DNA of 64,000 bases, taken from Lepisosteus oculatus (lineage: Eukaryota > Chordata > Actinopteri > Semionotiformes > Lepisosteidae). A program made the translations under genes and the position numbers. Position 1 is the stretch's first letter. Every line of letters starts with the position of its first letter. The notes below the pieces were generated by a model. The model was not told the origin of the DNA and searched no databases. It saw nothing but the letters and a program-made list of their open reading frames with translations. Of this stretch, positions 1-11,249 are shown in pieces. Location: positions 2,242,001 to 2,306,000 of the forward strand of contig NC_090723.1 of the NCBI RefSeq assembly GCF_040954835.1, written 5' to 3'.

Positions 1-371
1 CCCGGGCAAATTAATTGGCATAAAAACGAACGATCTGTATTAAAATCGCCGCCCTTACAAGTATCCCCTCCCCCCTGAAAAAAAAAAACAGATGGTTTCT
101 CTCTTAGGCAAACGTTTGACTGCTGGTCAATTTTAAAAGGAAACACAGAAGTGAGGAGGAGGGGATATCAGCGTACAAAATGTTCACTTCCGAATCTCAA
201 GTGTCAGTTAAGTTCGAACTAGAGCAGGACAGCGCAGATTCACGCTTTCTTTTTATTACGGAATTTGATAAAATGGTCAAAAAAAAACGTAAAGCTGGGG
301 TCCTCGAAAAAATCGAAATATAATATTAAGCCCTGCAGTATCTGCTAGAAGAGGGCTGTGGGACGGTTGGG
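1..371 (-). other. FZD2 3' untranslated region
   Basis: This stretch directly follows the FZD2 stop codon on the minus strand and has no competing gene. A minus-strand AATAAA (plus TTTATT at 252-257) lies about 115 bases past the stop and could be a polyadenylation signal. Whether the transcript continues past the window edge cannot be seen. Confidence 0.5.
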
Positions 372-2033
372 TTAAACCGTGGTTTCCCCGTGTTGCCCGT
401 TCGTGAGTCTGGTGTAAAACCTGCGCCACGAATGTAAAGTCTTGCCGGACCAGATCCAAAAGCCAGAGGTGATACCCACAATCAGAGTCATGAGATATTT
501 GATCATGTACACGGTGAAATCCGGCGTCATTCTCGGCGTGTACTGCAGGGGACAGGGGATGGCCAGGGCTTTGCAGTTGTGACTGATCCAGCTGCGCTCC
601 CAGTGCCCTCGGAACGCCTGCTCGTAAAAGAAACAGGCGATGACGATTGTGGCCGGCACAGTGTACAGCACGCTGAAAACCCCGATCCGCACCATGAGCC
701 TCTCCAGCTTCTCCGTCTTGGTCCCGTCGTGCTTCATGATGGTGCGGATTCGGAAGAGGGACACGAAGCCGGCCAGCAGGAAGGAAGTGCCGATGAACAA
801 GTACACAAAAAGCGGCGCCAGCACAAACCCCCGCAAGGGGTCAAGGCTGTTGAGCCCCACGAAGCAGACGCCGCTCAGCATGTCGCCGTCAATCTGCCCC
901 ATAGCCAGAATGCTGATGGTTTTAATGGCCGGCACTGACCAAGCTGCCAGGTGGAAATATTGCGAATTGGACTCGATGGCTTCGTGGCCCCACTTCATCC
1001 CTGCCGCTAGGAACCACGTCAGGGAAAGAATGACCCACCAGATGGAGCTGGCCATGCTGAAGAAGTACAGCATCATGAATAAAATAGTGCACCCCTCCTT
1101 TTTCGTCCCCTGCACCACGGTCTTATAGCTGTCAGCTGTAAAGGGCTCGTTGCAGACCACCTTGTCCCCCAAGAAAAACCCCGCTATGAAGGCGATGGAA
1201 ACCATAGTGTAGCACCCCGATAAAAATATAATGGGGCGCTCCGGGTATTTGAAACGCTGCATGTCCACCAGATAGGTGGTCACGGTGAACAAGGTGGACG
1301 CACAGCACAGAGAGGACCAGATCAGTATCCACACTCGGGCGAACTTGATCTCCTCCTCACTGAAAAACATGTACCCGATGTTTCTGGAGGGTTCGCAGGG
1401 CGCAGCGCAGTCCACCTCCCCCAGAAACCTGTAGTTCAAGTAAGAGGGCACTGTCAGCACCTTGGGGCAGCGGAAGGGTCTGTCAGGGGTGGAGTACACG
1501 CGTGTCCCAGGGGTTCCCGGGGCGGGGATGTGCATCGGCGGGTTGGTGACAGTGGGCACCCCGCTGTCCGATTCATTCTGCCCCACGCAGATCTGCCCGT
1601 CTCCCAGGACAGGAAAGTTCTCGCACCGCAGCCTCTCTGGCCACTGAAAGCCGAATTTGTTCATGAGGGCTTCGCATCCTTGCTTGGCTCTCTCGCAGAT
1701 GGACCGGCACGGAGGAATGGCTTTGTCCAGCACCGTGCACACCGGGGCGTACATGGAGCAGAGGAAAAACTTGAGCTCCGGCGAACACTGCACTTTGACC
1801 AACGGGTAAAACTGATGCACCTCGAGTCCCGCGTCCTCCTGATTGTAGTGTCCTACCAAATTGGGCATTATAGTCTGGTTGTAGGCGATGTCCGTGCACA
1901 GCGGGATAGAGATCGGCTGACAGAAGCCGTGATCGGGGAAGGCAATTCCACTATCCCCCTGATACTGCGCAGAAACCAGGAGACAGGACGGCAACAGCAG
2001 GGCAAGCAAAGCGGGCGTCCTGTATACAGTCAT
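372..2033 (-). CDS. FZD2: Frizzled-2, seven-pass Wnt receptor (single exon)
   Basis: A 553-residue protein encoded without introns, as is usual for FZD1/2/7. It receives Wnt ligands at the plasma membrane and signals through Dishevelled to beta-catenin or planar-polarity/calcium routes. Residues 1-22 are a hydrophobic signal peptide. The extracellular cysteine-rich domain carries all ten cysteines (38, 46, 83, 92, 99, 109, 113, 120, 137, 149) and N-glycosylation sites at N52 and N153. A short Pro/Gly linker follows, then seven membrane segments from about residue 231 to 528. The cytosolic tail has the Dishevelled-binding KTxxxW motif (531-536) and ends in ETTV, a PDZ ligand. FZD2 is chosen over FZD7 because of the ETTV end (FZD7 ends ETAV), the [20 protein letters not shown] segment and the short linker; FZD1 is longer. 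The start is the only ATG before the signal peptide, with a purine at -3. Complete and unremarkable. Confidence 0.95.
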   Translation of the reverse strand: MTVYRTPALLALLLPSCLLVSAQYQGDSGIAFPDHGFCQPISIPLCTDIAYNQTIMPNLVGHYNQEDAGLEVHQFYPLVKVQCSPELKFFLCSMYAPVCTVLDKAIPPCRSICERAKQGCEALMNKFGFQWPERLRCENFPVLGDGQICVGQNESDSGVPTVTNPPMHIPAPGTPGTRVYSTPDRPFRCPKVLTVPSYLNYRFLGEVDCAAPCEPSRNIGYMFFSEEEIKFARVWILIWSSLCCASTLFTVTTYLVDMQRFKYPERPIIFLSGCYTMVSIAFIAGFFLGDKVVCNEPFTADSYKTVVQGTKKEGCTILFMMLYFFSMASSIWWVILSLTWFLAAGMKWGHEAIESNSQYFHLAAWSVPAIKTISILAMGQIDGDMLSGVCFVGLNSLDPLRGFVLAPLFVYLFIGTSFLLAGFVSLFRIRTIMKHDGTKTEKLERLMVRIGVFSVLYTVPATIVIACFFYEQAFRGHWERSWISHNCKALAIPCPLQYTPRMTPDFTVYMIKYLMTLIVGITSGFWIWSGKTLHSWRRFYTRLTNGQHGETTV

Positions 2034-2600
2034 GTCTGTTTAGACGTTGGCTTCTTTGATTCCTTTCAGCTCTTACAGAAGAAGAGAGTATTGTTCGGTA
2101 GAATTAAATAAAAAAGTCTTGAGGCATGAACAGGAGTTTGGTTTTTAAGAATCTCAGTCACATCTGTAAAACTGTACTCCTTGTACAACTGTTAGCTTAC
2201 CGACGGAGACCGTAAGACTTTTTTTTCCCTTTGTGCGACCAAATTAGTCCGTTTCAAGTCTCCCTAGCCCACAACGGGACATAGCAAAGACAACAAATGT
2301 GTGGGGGTCTTGAAACCGCCTTTCCTCCCCGAAGCCCCTTCCCAAAATTTCCTCACAGCCAATCGAATCGCAGGAGCACTACCAACCCGGGACAGACTCT
2401 GTCAACCGCAACATAATGAGATCAGTTTCTCAAAGCTCCAACTTTCCTCGCTTTTAAAGAGGCAGCGGAGAATTGTCGCGAGTTTGGGAGGGGGTCGCGC
2501 ACGAAAACGTTTCTTAGTCTAAACTTTCGAAAGTTGACGACGGGGCTGATGATTATCTGTATGGTGCTGGGAACGCAAATGTGTTGTTTAATTAAAAGGT
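2034..2600 (-). promoter_or_regulatory. FZD2 5' UTR and likely promoter region
   Basis: This sequence lies immediately upstream of the FZD2 start on the minus strand. It is less AT-rich than the flanking intergenic DNA at about 2270-2500 and contains a CCAAT-type box (plus GCCAAT near 2356; ATTGGC on the coding strand). A 73-codon plus-strand frame (2301-2522) overlaps it but has no recognisable content. The transcription start was not located. The promoter call rests on position and the CCAAT box only. Confidence 0.35.
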
Positions 2601-3171
2601 AAAATATTCTGTAACTACATAAAAGGAGGAAAACTCTTTAGTGTTGCTCTGCAGATTAAAGGAAAAAAAATCTTAGTAACAGTACTGGGAACCTTTATTT
2701 ACTAAATATACATACATTAATGTAAATATTAATGAACATTATTAGTCTGCATTATTGTTGGACAGTTCTCGACATTTTCGACTGTTCTGCGCTTCTCAGT
2801 TTTTTCTTCTGCATGCAGTAATACTGTACAATCTGGGACAATCTTCAACTGAAATCTTAGTGGTTTTGTTTGAAGTTAACAGTTAATCCAGGCAGATTTG
2901 TATTTTGCTAACACCAGTGGATGCTGTCTGAAAATTAGCATTGTAATTCATTTGTAACAGCTGTTAACACTTGTTTAAAAAAGGCCACTGTTCATTCCTC
3001 TGCTTTCTCGATTAACTGAAATTTTAAATGAACTAATCTGACGTGCGTCTGTTGTTTGCCGCGATAGGCTCTGGCTCTCCCATGAACAAGTACTGAATAA
3101 AGAGGTAAGAAAATTGATTTAATAAAAGGAATACTTGCTTCGTAGACTTGATTTAAGGTAAATTAAAAGAA

Positions 3172-3600
3172 GATTAATAATAATAACATATCCTTACACT
3201 TCTATAGTGCTTTACTGGACACTCCACTCAAAGCGCTTAACAGGTAATGGAGATCCCCTCCACCACCACCAGTGTGCAGCCCCACCTGGATTATGTGATG
3301 GCAGCCATAGTGCGCCAGTACGCTCCCCACACACCAGCTTTCAGTGGGGAGGAAGCCAAGTCAGAGATGGGGATTATTAGGAGACCATGATTGGTAAAGG
3401 CCAATGGAAAATTTGGCCAGGATGCTGGGGTAACACCCCTACTCTTCTTAAGAAACACCCTAGGATTTTTAATGACCACAGAGAGTCAGGACCTCGGTTT
3501 TACGTCTCATCCGAAGGACGGCACCTTTTTACAGTATAGTGTCCCCATCACTATACTGGGGCATTAGGACCCACACAGACCAGAGAGTGAGCACCAATCT
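3172..3600 (-). repeat. 5S rRNA-headed SINE, minus-oriented copy lacking its head
   Basis: It begins, on the plus strand, with an (AAT)n-type tail and the unit CACTCAAAGCGCTT, then CACCACCACCAGTGTGCAGC and GACGGCACC further on. The same ordered blocks recur near 34310-34505 (minus), 48953-49195 (minus) and 7095-7440 (plus). Copies at 7095 and 48953 carry a 5S rRNA-like head that this copy lacks, so it is truncated at its 5' end. Family relations come from comparing copies within the window. Confidence 0.75.
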
Positions 3601-4124
3601 CACCTAATCTGTTAAAATTGATTTTATACAGAGGCAGATATCAGGTGGTGTACTGAACCTCAAATTGTATTTGAAGTCACCAACGTCCAGGATTAAAAAC
3701 AAGTATAAAAAGGTTAAGTGAGTCATTAACTGGGTTATATTTCCTGTAAACTCACTGAGAGCTCAGCTAAAGCTTGAATCCACAGGGTTAACAAGGTGCA
3801 GAGCTATAATGCCCTTATCTAAAATGGTTCTGAAAATGGTCTGACTTTTGTATGTAATTAGGTTCTGTGTTTTTGCTGTTTTACAACATAATTCTCTTTA
3901 AAATACAATTACCAAACATTGTATTTTATTGTATTAGATCCTAAGATGGCCAAACCTGTTCTTTGCTCTCTAAGTACAGAATTTCTCTAGCATTATTAAT
4001 CATAACAAATTCAAATTCCACTGTTGCGAGTATTGTACAGCCCACAAATCATATTGTGTTGAATAGAGACTAAGTGATTTGGGAGTCAATAACCAGCTGT
4101 GCTATTCAAGGCTTCATAGAAGAA

Positions 4125-4215
4125 ACAGCTGGATGAGATTCTCAGATCAATTAGCCATGAGCAACCAAATGAGCTACATGGGCAGAATGGCCTCCTCTTG
4201 TGTGTAACGTTTTTG
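4125..4215 (+). repeat. Short dispersed repeat ending in GGCAGAATGGCCTCCTCTTG
   Basis: It shares the ordered words AGCTGGATGAGAT, GATCAATTA and AATGGCCTC with 27296-27380, and GGGCTGAATGA with 43222-43235. This wording is common in ray-finned fish genomes as the end of a short element. No coding content. Confidence 0.5.
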
Positions 4216-4237
4216 TTACTGACCTGGGCATTGAAAT

Positions 4238-4565
4238 AGGTGGCAGGTTGCCACAGAGGTTAGCATTGTTGCCTGGAGCCTTGGCTTCAATTCCAGACCT
4301 GGGGCACTATCTGTGTGGAGTCTGTGTGTTCTTCAGAGCTCCTGGATTTCCCCCAGGTGCTCTGGTTTCCTCCCACAGTCCAAAAACAGGTCAATTAGCT
4401 TCTGGGAAAATTGGCCCTGGTGTGTCTGTGTCTTAGTATGTGTGCCATGCAATGGTGTCCCATCCAGGGTGTAGCTTGCCACATGCCTGTGTCTTGCCAG
4501 GATAGGCTCCAGCTTCCACACTGTCCTGAATTGGAAGAAGCGGTTAGAAAATGGATGAATTGATC
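4238..4565 (+). repeat. tRNA-derived SINE (AFC/MetaSINE-like), near full length
   Basis: The head has a tRNA-like A-box remnant (GGTTAGCATTGTTGCC) and a B-box-like segment. The body has the conserved GGTTTCCTCCCACAGTCCAA block and TTCTGGGAAAATTGGCCCTG. It ends with GGATAGGCTCCAGC and a GCGGTTAGAAAATGGATG tail. The same ordered blocks recur many times in this window, in both orientations. Fish AFC-type SINEs share the CTCCCACAGTCCAAAGACATG core by known family resemblance. Confidence 0.8.
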
Positions 4566-5520
4566 TAGAGAGAACAGTGTCATTCAATGTGGTCTACAAG
4601 TAGCATTTGAAGCAGCAGCATATAGTATTCATCTTGTGTTGACATCTCCACTCACAGCACTGACCAGACTCAAACTCCATCTGATCTTCTTAAGATGGCC
4701 TTCAGAGCAATGTAGTGGGTGGAGAGGAACAGGAGATGCCTGCTCTTTGGGGCCCAGTAGGATGTGATCAATACCAGACTATAACAAAGACACATACTAT
4801 ATAATCATCAGTGAAGGAGTGACTTGTGCGTGTGTGTTCTGAAATCAAAGATTTTAAAACTGGAAGCCAAACCACCATGTGAAAATGTGTATATAATAGG
4901 ACAGGAAGATGAATGGAGGAGAAGAAGGAACAGAGATCAAATAAATCTCTTTGTTTTATTTTTCATAAAGCCTTGAATTAAATATGTTACCATTGGCTTT
5001 GATAAACTTAGATTTTCTACATGTGGCATAATGGTTTGAGAAATTATTAGGAAAATATTTCTCTTGTCACAACAGATTGATTCTCTTGACTTCTTGGAAC
5101 TTGACGAAAACAGAACAGTGTGCCTTTCATCGATACTATAACCAGTTGGGTCAAATTCAAGAGCAGACTGAGAGCTTTCTTTTCAAGCTGTGCATGCTGT
5201 TTTGTTGTGCTATTTTATGACAGGCCTCGGGGCAGTGCTGCTCTTATGGCACACAGACAGAGAATGTACAGTATTGTCTTTTCCTTAAACAAATAAATGA
5301 TATTGCATATGAATACAAGAGATCTTTTACAACGGAACAAACTGAACATAAATGTATGATCTCTTCATTGGGACTTAAACCTAATGTGGGAGTTTCCCTC
5401 ACCAAAACCTTGACTTGACTAGGCACAATCTCAAGAAGGTATTGGAATGCTTCTTGAATTCCATTACCAGAAAGCCACATTCATGAACGTAGCATTCAAG
5501 GCAGGAATTCAGAGCATATG

Positions 5521-5745
5521 ATTGTTTTTACCCTGGTCCATTACAGGGTCACAGAGCAAGGGACAGTCTTGAACTGCCAATCAAGCCAAAGAAGCTTAAC
5601 TGTGGGAAGTGGGAGGAAACAGAAACACCGGAAGAGCACAGAAAGAAGAGCACAGTCCACACAGAAGGCAATCCAGGTCAGAATCGAACCCAGGGCTCGA
5701 GTTCTTTGAGGTTGCTGCCAGTGATGCACTGTAACCACCAATATC
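5521..5745 (-). repeat. tRNA-derived SINE, minus orientation, 5' half
   Basis: Read on the minus strand, it has the tRNA B-box-like segment (plus CAGAATCGAACCCAGGG), the CACACAGAAGG block (GTGTGGAGTTTGCATG region) and the CCTCCCAC block. It is a diverged copy that lacks most of the 3' tail. Confidence 0.6.
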
Positions 5746-6384
5746 TGGAAGACACTTCCTGTCAGTGTGACAGGTCCTGATACAGAGGCCAAGAAGAGGT
5801 GTACAATATGCCTCTGACACAGTATTTGAGAGCTAAAACATAATGGAGTCTTCTATAGGTCTTGGGGGCCTAAGGCATAAATACCTTTTTATAAAATCTA
5901 GTCCATTAATATGCCAATGCAAGGTCCTGCTTTATGGGCAGGTAATTAGTTTAAATCTCTATTTCATCAGAGTAAATAGCTGTGAAATATAATAACTTTA
6001 TACATGCTAACAAATTTAATAATGAATGTATGCGACTCCCACATGACTCCTACTTGGAGTTCAGGTTAAACCCTGTGGTCCAGACATCTGTGGCTGAAGC
6101 TCTGGCCATTAGCTAACTGCTTTCAGGAATTCCCAAGCAGTGTCGCAACACTGATTGCGTGCAGCTGGGGTTAGGCGGATTTTAATTGGCCATGTCCTCT
6201 TGGCTTCAGTATAGCAGCAATTCCTGTGGCATGGTGGGTGCCAGCAGGCTTGTAGTGATGCCAGTGAGAGACACGCTGCTCCTCCTCTTGGCACTAACTC
6301 TCCTGTATGGCACTGTGGACCTCACCAGGTGTCAGGAGGCTTTCCTGGGTGGGTATGTCAGATGGTCTACAGGTCAGCCTGCTA

Positions 6385-6670
6385 GTGCTGTAAAGGGTTA
6401 GGAACTGTCAAGTTCTTGAGGTTTCAGACAGGTGTTTCTGTCTGTGTGGAGTTTGTATGTTCTCTCTGTGTTTACATGGGTTCTACTGGCTGGTCTGGTA
6501 TTCTCCCAAAGTCTAATAACATAGTGGTAGATTAATTTGCTTCTGGGAAACTTTGCTCTGGTTTGACAGTGTGCATGTCTGTGTGAGCCTGATGTTTCCC
6601 TGGATGGACTCCAGCTCCCTTGCAACCCTGTATTGGATAAAGCAGTTAAAAATGGATGGAAGGATGGATA
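6385..6670 (+). repeat. tRNA-derived SINE, diverged copy
   Basis: Shows TGTGTGGAGTTTGTATGTTC, a degraded CTCCCAAAGTCTAA block, TTGCTTCTGGGAAA, GGACTCCAGC and the terminal AAGCAGTTAAAAATGGATGG with short GGAT repeats. The order matches the 4238-4565 copy. The tRNA-like head is poorly preserved. Confidence 0.7.
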
Positions 6671-7094
6671 GTATATTTTAAAAGAGTGGCTTGATATGTT
6701 GTGTCAAGTGCACAGGGAAATATTGGATTGTTGTGTTTAAGTTTTCGTTATCTCAAATTTTTGTCACTGGGCAATAAAAGATTGATTACTGTCTATAATT
6801 ACCTTAAGTGACATTGTGTTTGTCAGTACTTCTCTAATTTCAGGTTTGAGTTCTTTTGGTTCCTTTTTTTTTGTTTGTTTTCCTTTTAAAAGGAACAATC
6901 GTGTTACAGCTTGAGAGCAATACTATCCAAACCCCGTGTTTAAATTCTCTGGCATGTTTTGGACATACTGTACAGTGGTCATAAGTCCTCAGTCCTGTGG
7001 GTGAACCACTGGTCTCAATTCTGTAAGTTGGAAAAGAATTCATAAAACCAAAACCCAGCATGTCCAGGAATCAAAGGTACTGGCAAAATGGCAA

Positions 7095-7440
7095 GGCTGT
7101 GTTTAGATCTAACAGCGTCATCAGTACCTGGGTGGGAGACCTCCTGGGAAATCTAAGGTTGCTGCTGGAAGAGGTGCAACTTTCCTCCTAGCCTTTACTA
7201 TTCCTGGCCTCCTAATAATCTTCATCTATGAACTGGCTTCATCCCTCTGTTCCCCTCCCCACGGATAGTTGATGTGTGATGAGCATACTGGCGCACTCTG
7301 GCTGTCATCACATCATCCAGGTGGAGGCTACACATTGGTGGTGGTGGAGGGGAGTCCCCATTACCTGTCAGGCTCTCTGAGTGGAGTGTCCCGAAAAGCA
7401 GCGCTGTATAAGTGTAAGGATATTACTCTTATAACAGGCT
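7095..7440 (+). repeat. 5S rRNA-headed SINE (SINE3-type), plus-oriented with head
   Basis: Positions about 7122-7149 match the 5S rRNA internal promoter C box: AGTACCTGGGTGGGAGACC followed by CTCCTGGGAA, against the 5S consensus AGTACTTGGATGGGAGACC. The body then carries CATCCAGGTGGAGGCTACA and the tail GGAGTGTCCCGAAAAGC, which is the reverse complement of the blocks at 3172-3600. 5S-headed elements are the known SINE3 class, first described in zebrafish. Class assignment is by head; the exact family is not identified. Confidence 0.75.
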
Positions 7441-8324
7441 TATTGGAGCCTGATGTCTCCTATCACTGCAGCAGAAGATCATAGATCGTACATGTGGTGT
7501 GAGCCAGAGTGAGAGCCAGGGACACAGGCCAGAATCCTTCGACTGTGTGTGTGCCTGTTAAGCTGTGGACCACACTGCTTCCCTGGCAAAACTTCTGGGC
7601 TTTGGGGATATTTATTATCCTAGCAAAGGTTGTGCTCAGTCCCCAGTCCCACTCAAGATCAAGACCGTCTGGGGTGGGAGGCAGAAGTGCACTTTCATGA
7701 TACGAATCTCTCGAACAGAGCAATGATAAATCACCGTCCTGCGTTAGAAAGAACAAAAACAGAGCGCGGCACAGAAACGCCACCAGCTGGCTGAGACAGA
7801 CGAGGCCGCATTCTTGTCTCAGAGCGCAAATCCCAAATCCACAGATTGTATCGGGGGGTTTCAAAGATCTGCAATGTCTTGGCAAGGAGTTTCGGAGAGT
7901 TCAAAGCATTTCTTGATATCAAAGGGGTTTGAATTAGTTTGTTAAAAAAAAGTTTTTCTGTTGTTTTTTTTTAATAAGAGCCACATCCGCTGAAGCTCTG
8001 GCCAGAAAAAAAATCTTTTTGCACTTTGGAGAGCCTAACTCACTTAAAGGATAGTCCTGTTTTTAGTTAAACGCCTGTATCGGAATTATTTAAGATCCAT
8101 TTTTAATAGAACTCTGGACTCTACAGTAACTTCCATCAGATTAGCTGTACAGATCACAAAAAGAAACTCAGACTACCTTTGGCTCAGCCCTAGAATTACT
8201 CTATATTGTTACTCTCTATAGTGTACAGCATTACAGGGGTAAAACGGGACTATGTACAGTAGACATATAAACAACAGTCAGTGCTCTATCATGTACATTC
8301 AGACAATGGAATAAACTCAAGGAG

Positions 8325-8525
8325 CAACATGGTGGCACAGTGGTGGCCTGGGTTAAATTCCTGTTCTATCTGTGGGGAGTTTGCATGTTCTCCCCACATT
8401 CACAAGGGTCTCCTTTGGGTGCTCTGGTTTCCTCTTACAGTCCAAAGACATACTGGTACACATACTGGTAGGGTAACTGGTAGGGTAACTGGCCTCTGGG
8501 GAAAATGTGAAGTAGTGGTCCAAAT
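8325..8525 (+). repeat. tRNA-derived SINE, 5' two-thirds
   Basis: Carries ATGGTGGCACAGTGGTGGCC, GGGGAGTTTGCATGTTCTCC, CTGGTTTCCTCTTACAGTCC and AAGACATACTGG, followed by a small local triplication of a GGTAGGGTAACT unit at about 8455-8495. It stops after CCTCTGGGGAAAA, so the 3' portion is missing. Confidence 0.7.
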
Positions 8526-9044
8526 ACAAACTTAAAATGCAATTATTATTTTCTATAGTCTCGAAGCCTAAAAAATCCAGCTAAAAAAATATCAGAGTGC
8601 ATTTTGAAAAATCAAACTCCTATTAGATACAGCGTGCCTCTAATTCCAGTAACTGTCCCAACTGACTCCTAACATTGACCGATGTAACTAAACTAGGAAA
8701 ACATTAAGAAACTGTTAGCTCAATATCTTCATTTCATAATTTATCATTTCTATTTAAAGAATGTGGGTAGGACGGTGGAGAAGACGTTCGTTCTGGTTAA
8801 AAATGGATATTATTATTAAAATTTAGTTTAAAAGTGCTAATTAGCGCTAATTTATTTTAAAAATAACGTAGTAAATTAATGTCTGACTTGGTTGTAATAA
8901 GCTCAAAACAGTGATGTTAAAAGACCTTGAAGAGCGCGCGTTGGCTGCAAAAAAGTAGTGTACATCAGGCCGACAAGAAGAGAAGACGCTGCGGTTCGGA
9001 CCTTAAACCTTCTTCCATCGATATAGCATTATGAGGAAACAGTT

Positions 9045-9060
9045 CCACCTAGAGGGCAGC
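9045..9060 (+). promoter_or_regulatory. Possible CTCF site
   Basis: The sequence CCACCTAGAGGGCAGC contains the CTCF core CTAGAGGGCAG, with mismatches on its left side. Such matches arise by chance in tens of kilobases, so this is only a candidate. It lies about 0.7 kb upstream of the PUS3 promoter. Confidence 0.25.
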
Positions 9061-9734
9061 CGTGGTATAGCAATTAGACAAGGCGTGCTATTTGATATTC
9101 TCCCTAACACAATTTACTTAAATAGCCTTAGAGTTATATCTATTACCATAAAATAGTCGAAGAAATCTCACTGAGAAGAAATATATTACTGCGGTATTGG
9201 TAATTTTTATTGGCGCTAAATGGCTTCATTAGTTGTTGATACGATAATAAAGGTAATCCCATTGTTAAATATAGAAAAATGCTAATAATGATGTACCAAT
9301 AAATTATGGCTTCAGTTAGGAGCTACGGCTTCTCATTAGAAATCAACGAAACGAGATGCATTATGCATTGAAGGGCAGGAAAGAAAAAACAACAAAACAT
9401 GCCCAGATAGCATTAGTTAGGGAATGTAAGAATTTGATTTACTGATGAAATAAGGGATTTCCTTGTTTGTACCGTGTTCTATAGTATATATATATATTTT
9501 AAAAGTATATGCACTTGTATAGTATGTTGTATTATCCTTTCTCAAATAACATTTTATATCACGCTTGACATAAAGACAGGCCTTTTATATTGATATTTTT
9601 ACTTTACAGTTTAATAAAACATATGCAGAAAACTGTTTTGAAATAGTGAAATGTACACAGATACACTTTCTACCTAGTTCATTAATTTACCGAAACCCGC
9701 ACAGTAAGTAAACGGCACATACTTATAGACAAAA

Positions 9735-9850
9735 ACTACATCTCCCAGGAAAGCTCTGCGACGGCGCTGATTTTGTGCGTCATCAGGAAGCCGTGTTTAC
9801 AGAGCGGGTTGCAAATATATAAATTGATGGACACGAGGTATTCGCTGTAG
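9735..9850 (+). promoter_or_regulatory. Probable PUS3 promoter: ZNF143-type site, CRE-like site and TATA box
   Basis: ACTACATCTCCCAGGA at 9735-9750 closely matches the ZNF143/THAP11-type promoter motif (ACTACAnnTCCCAG), which is typical of vertebrate housekeeping promoters. TGCGTCA at 9776-9782 resembles an ATF/CREB site. TATATAAAT at 9816-9824 is a TATA box, which predicts transcription start near 9845-9850. A consensus 5' splice site follows at 9937. Assignment to PUS3 is inference from orientation and from the 3' splice site just before the PUS3 ATG. Confidence 0.55.
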
Positions 9851-9936
9851 ATCCCGATTGGAAAAGGGAAGATTGAGAGTGCTTGGGAAATAAATCGTGC
9901 CGCATTGAAATCTGGGCATTACATAATCAGCCTGAG
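9848..9936 (+). other. PUS3: Probable non-coding first exon of PUS3
   Basis: Bounded on the left by the start predicted from the TATA box and on the right by CCTGAG|GTAAGA (exon end 9936). A matching 3' splice site, GGTCTTTCAG|GACATTG, ends at 11220, 29 bases before the PUS3 ATG. That gives a 1,284-nt intron. The exon itself has no ATG opening a useful frame. The human gene also has a non-coding first exon, by recollection. Confidence 0.45.
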
Positions 9937-10219
9937 GTAAGAAATAAAATGAACTATTTCATAGAACAGAAGGTAAAGACAGTTTGAAAGTATCTAAAGT
10001 TCTAGGGTACAGGAGCTGTACGTAATTAGTACATCGTATTTAAGATTTCATAAAACTCAAGATTTTTATCAACACAACCGAAATGTCTATAAAGCTGTGC
10101 TTGTTGTTGCTAAATAGACACAGGTGAGATTGTATCACATTTTCATATAGGGCTTGGTGTTGACCGTCCCACGAACTACAAGATGTAGCTCATAGTCAGC
10201 TTTTATTATCTTAACACTT

Positions 10220-10274
10220 GCGTGTCTGAGTGGGGTCAGCGACTGAGTCTCGACAGAACCCCACTCACAGACGC
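10220..10274. repeat. Short inverted repeat (17-bp arms)
   Basis: Arm 10220-10236 (GCGTGTCTGAGTGGGGT) pairs with arm 10258-10274 (ACCCCACTCACAGACGC), with a three-base mismatched bulge, across a 21-base loop. It lies in the presumed first intron of PUS3. It could be a hairpin in the pre-mRNA or the remnant of an inverted-repeat element. No function can be assigned. Confidence 0.5.
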
Positions 10275-10539
10275 CTGCAGTCCGGCACGGTCACATTGAC
10301 CAAATAAGGAAGAGCTGAAAAGGAATTAAACTTTGGAAGAGCTTAACGGGCAAATTCCTCTCAAATAGACACAAACGTCTGCCTTTTCTACTCAGAGACT
10401 GACGCAGTTAACCCTATACACCCAGTCTTCCAGCTTTAAAACGGCTAATCACTTTCCTTAAGAAGACATTGGAGCCTTCTCAAATACTCAAATACTGGAA
10501 TGTTCTTGGCCTTTCTTTCTCTAATCATAATTCCTGCAT

Positions 10540-10865
10540 CTCAGTGGTCTTCATTCAAACTCTCTCCTATTAAACCCTCAAACCTGGCTGCTGGTAGAAA
10601 AGTACAGGAGCCAGAAGCCTGTGCTCTCTACACTCTGTTCATTTCTGAGCTCATCAACTCTTACAGAAGCCTACACACAACTATCTCCTCCTGGCTACTA
10701 ATATACACCAGATTATTAGTCCACAGGTGTGGCCAGTGTCCCACAGAGCCAATCAGATGTGCTTTTTTTCACCTTTGGCGTTTTATTCACTCTGGATGCT
10801 AATTAATCAATCAAGGTGTCTCTAATTTTCACTCCCATAGATGTCTTTAAACAAACCCCCTACAT
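10540..10865 (+). repeat. Dispersed repeat, copy 1 of a pair
   Basis: It shares an ordered series of words with 33020-33370: CAGGTGTGGCCAGT, CACAGAGCC, ATCAGATGTGCT/ATCTGATTTGCT, TCACTC, ATGC(T/C)AATTA and GGTGT(G)TCTC. The two copies are clearly homologous but diverged, so this is an old interspersed element. No coding capacity or class was recognised. Confidence 0.6.
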
Positions 10866-11249
10866 TCACCATCACAATGCACAAGAAGACTCTGATATTG
10901 AATTATCAACTATACAGGGGCATTGCAGCCCATGAAACATGAAGTGACTTACAGTATAGTGCATTGCAGTGAGGGTAACGTATTTTAATGGTTATTGCAT
11001 TGTTTCACGGTAAGCAGTGCTGACAAACAAGGGTTCCTTTCCTCTCATACTAATAATTATTATTCCTTACACAAATAGCTTTACAAATAGCAGGGGACCT
11101 ATCATACTTCGGCACTCAAGTGTCGCCCTCACCTGGCTGACGCGCGGAAGGTATTCTGCTCTGCCAGTGAGGAGTTGCCATGAACTGTATTTAGTCTCGT
11201 CTCAAATGCTGGTCTTTCAGGACATTGCTCGCTCCTCCAAGCCACAGAC

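Larger units (their letters stand above)
2601..9720. other. FZD2-PUS3 intergenic region, repeat-rich
   Basis: About 7 kb between the divergent FZD2 and PUS3 promoters with no supported gene. It holds two 5S-headed SINE copies (3172-3600, 7095-7440), four tRNA-type SINE copies or fragments, and one copy of a short dispersed repeat (4125-4215). The remaining segments (2600-3170, 3600-4120, 4570-5515, 5750-6385, 6670-7090, 7440-8320, 8525-9700) are AT-rich single-copy-looking DNA. Frames up to 140 codons there have no recognisable protein content and look like chance. Confidence 0.6.

Noticed and set aside
1530..2111. 193-codon plus-strand frame
   Set aside because: It is the antisense shadow of the FZD2 coding sequence.
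7463..7885. 140-codon minus-strand frame near the 5S-headed SINE
   Set aside because: Overlaps repeat-derived sequence, has no domain-like pattern and no splice context.
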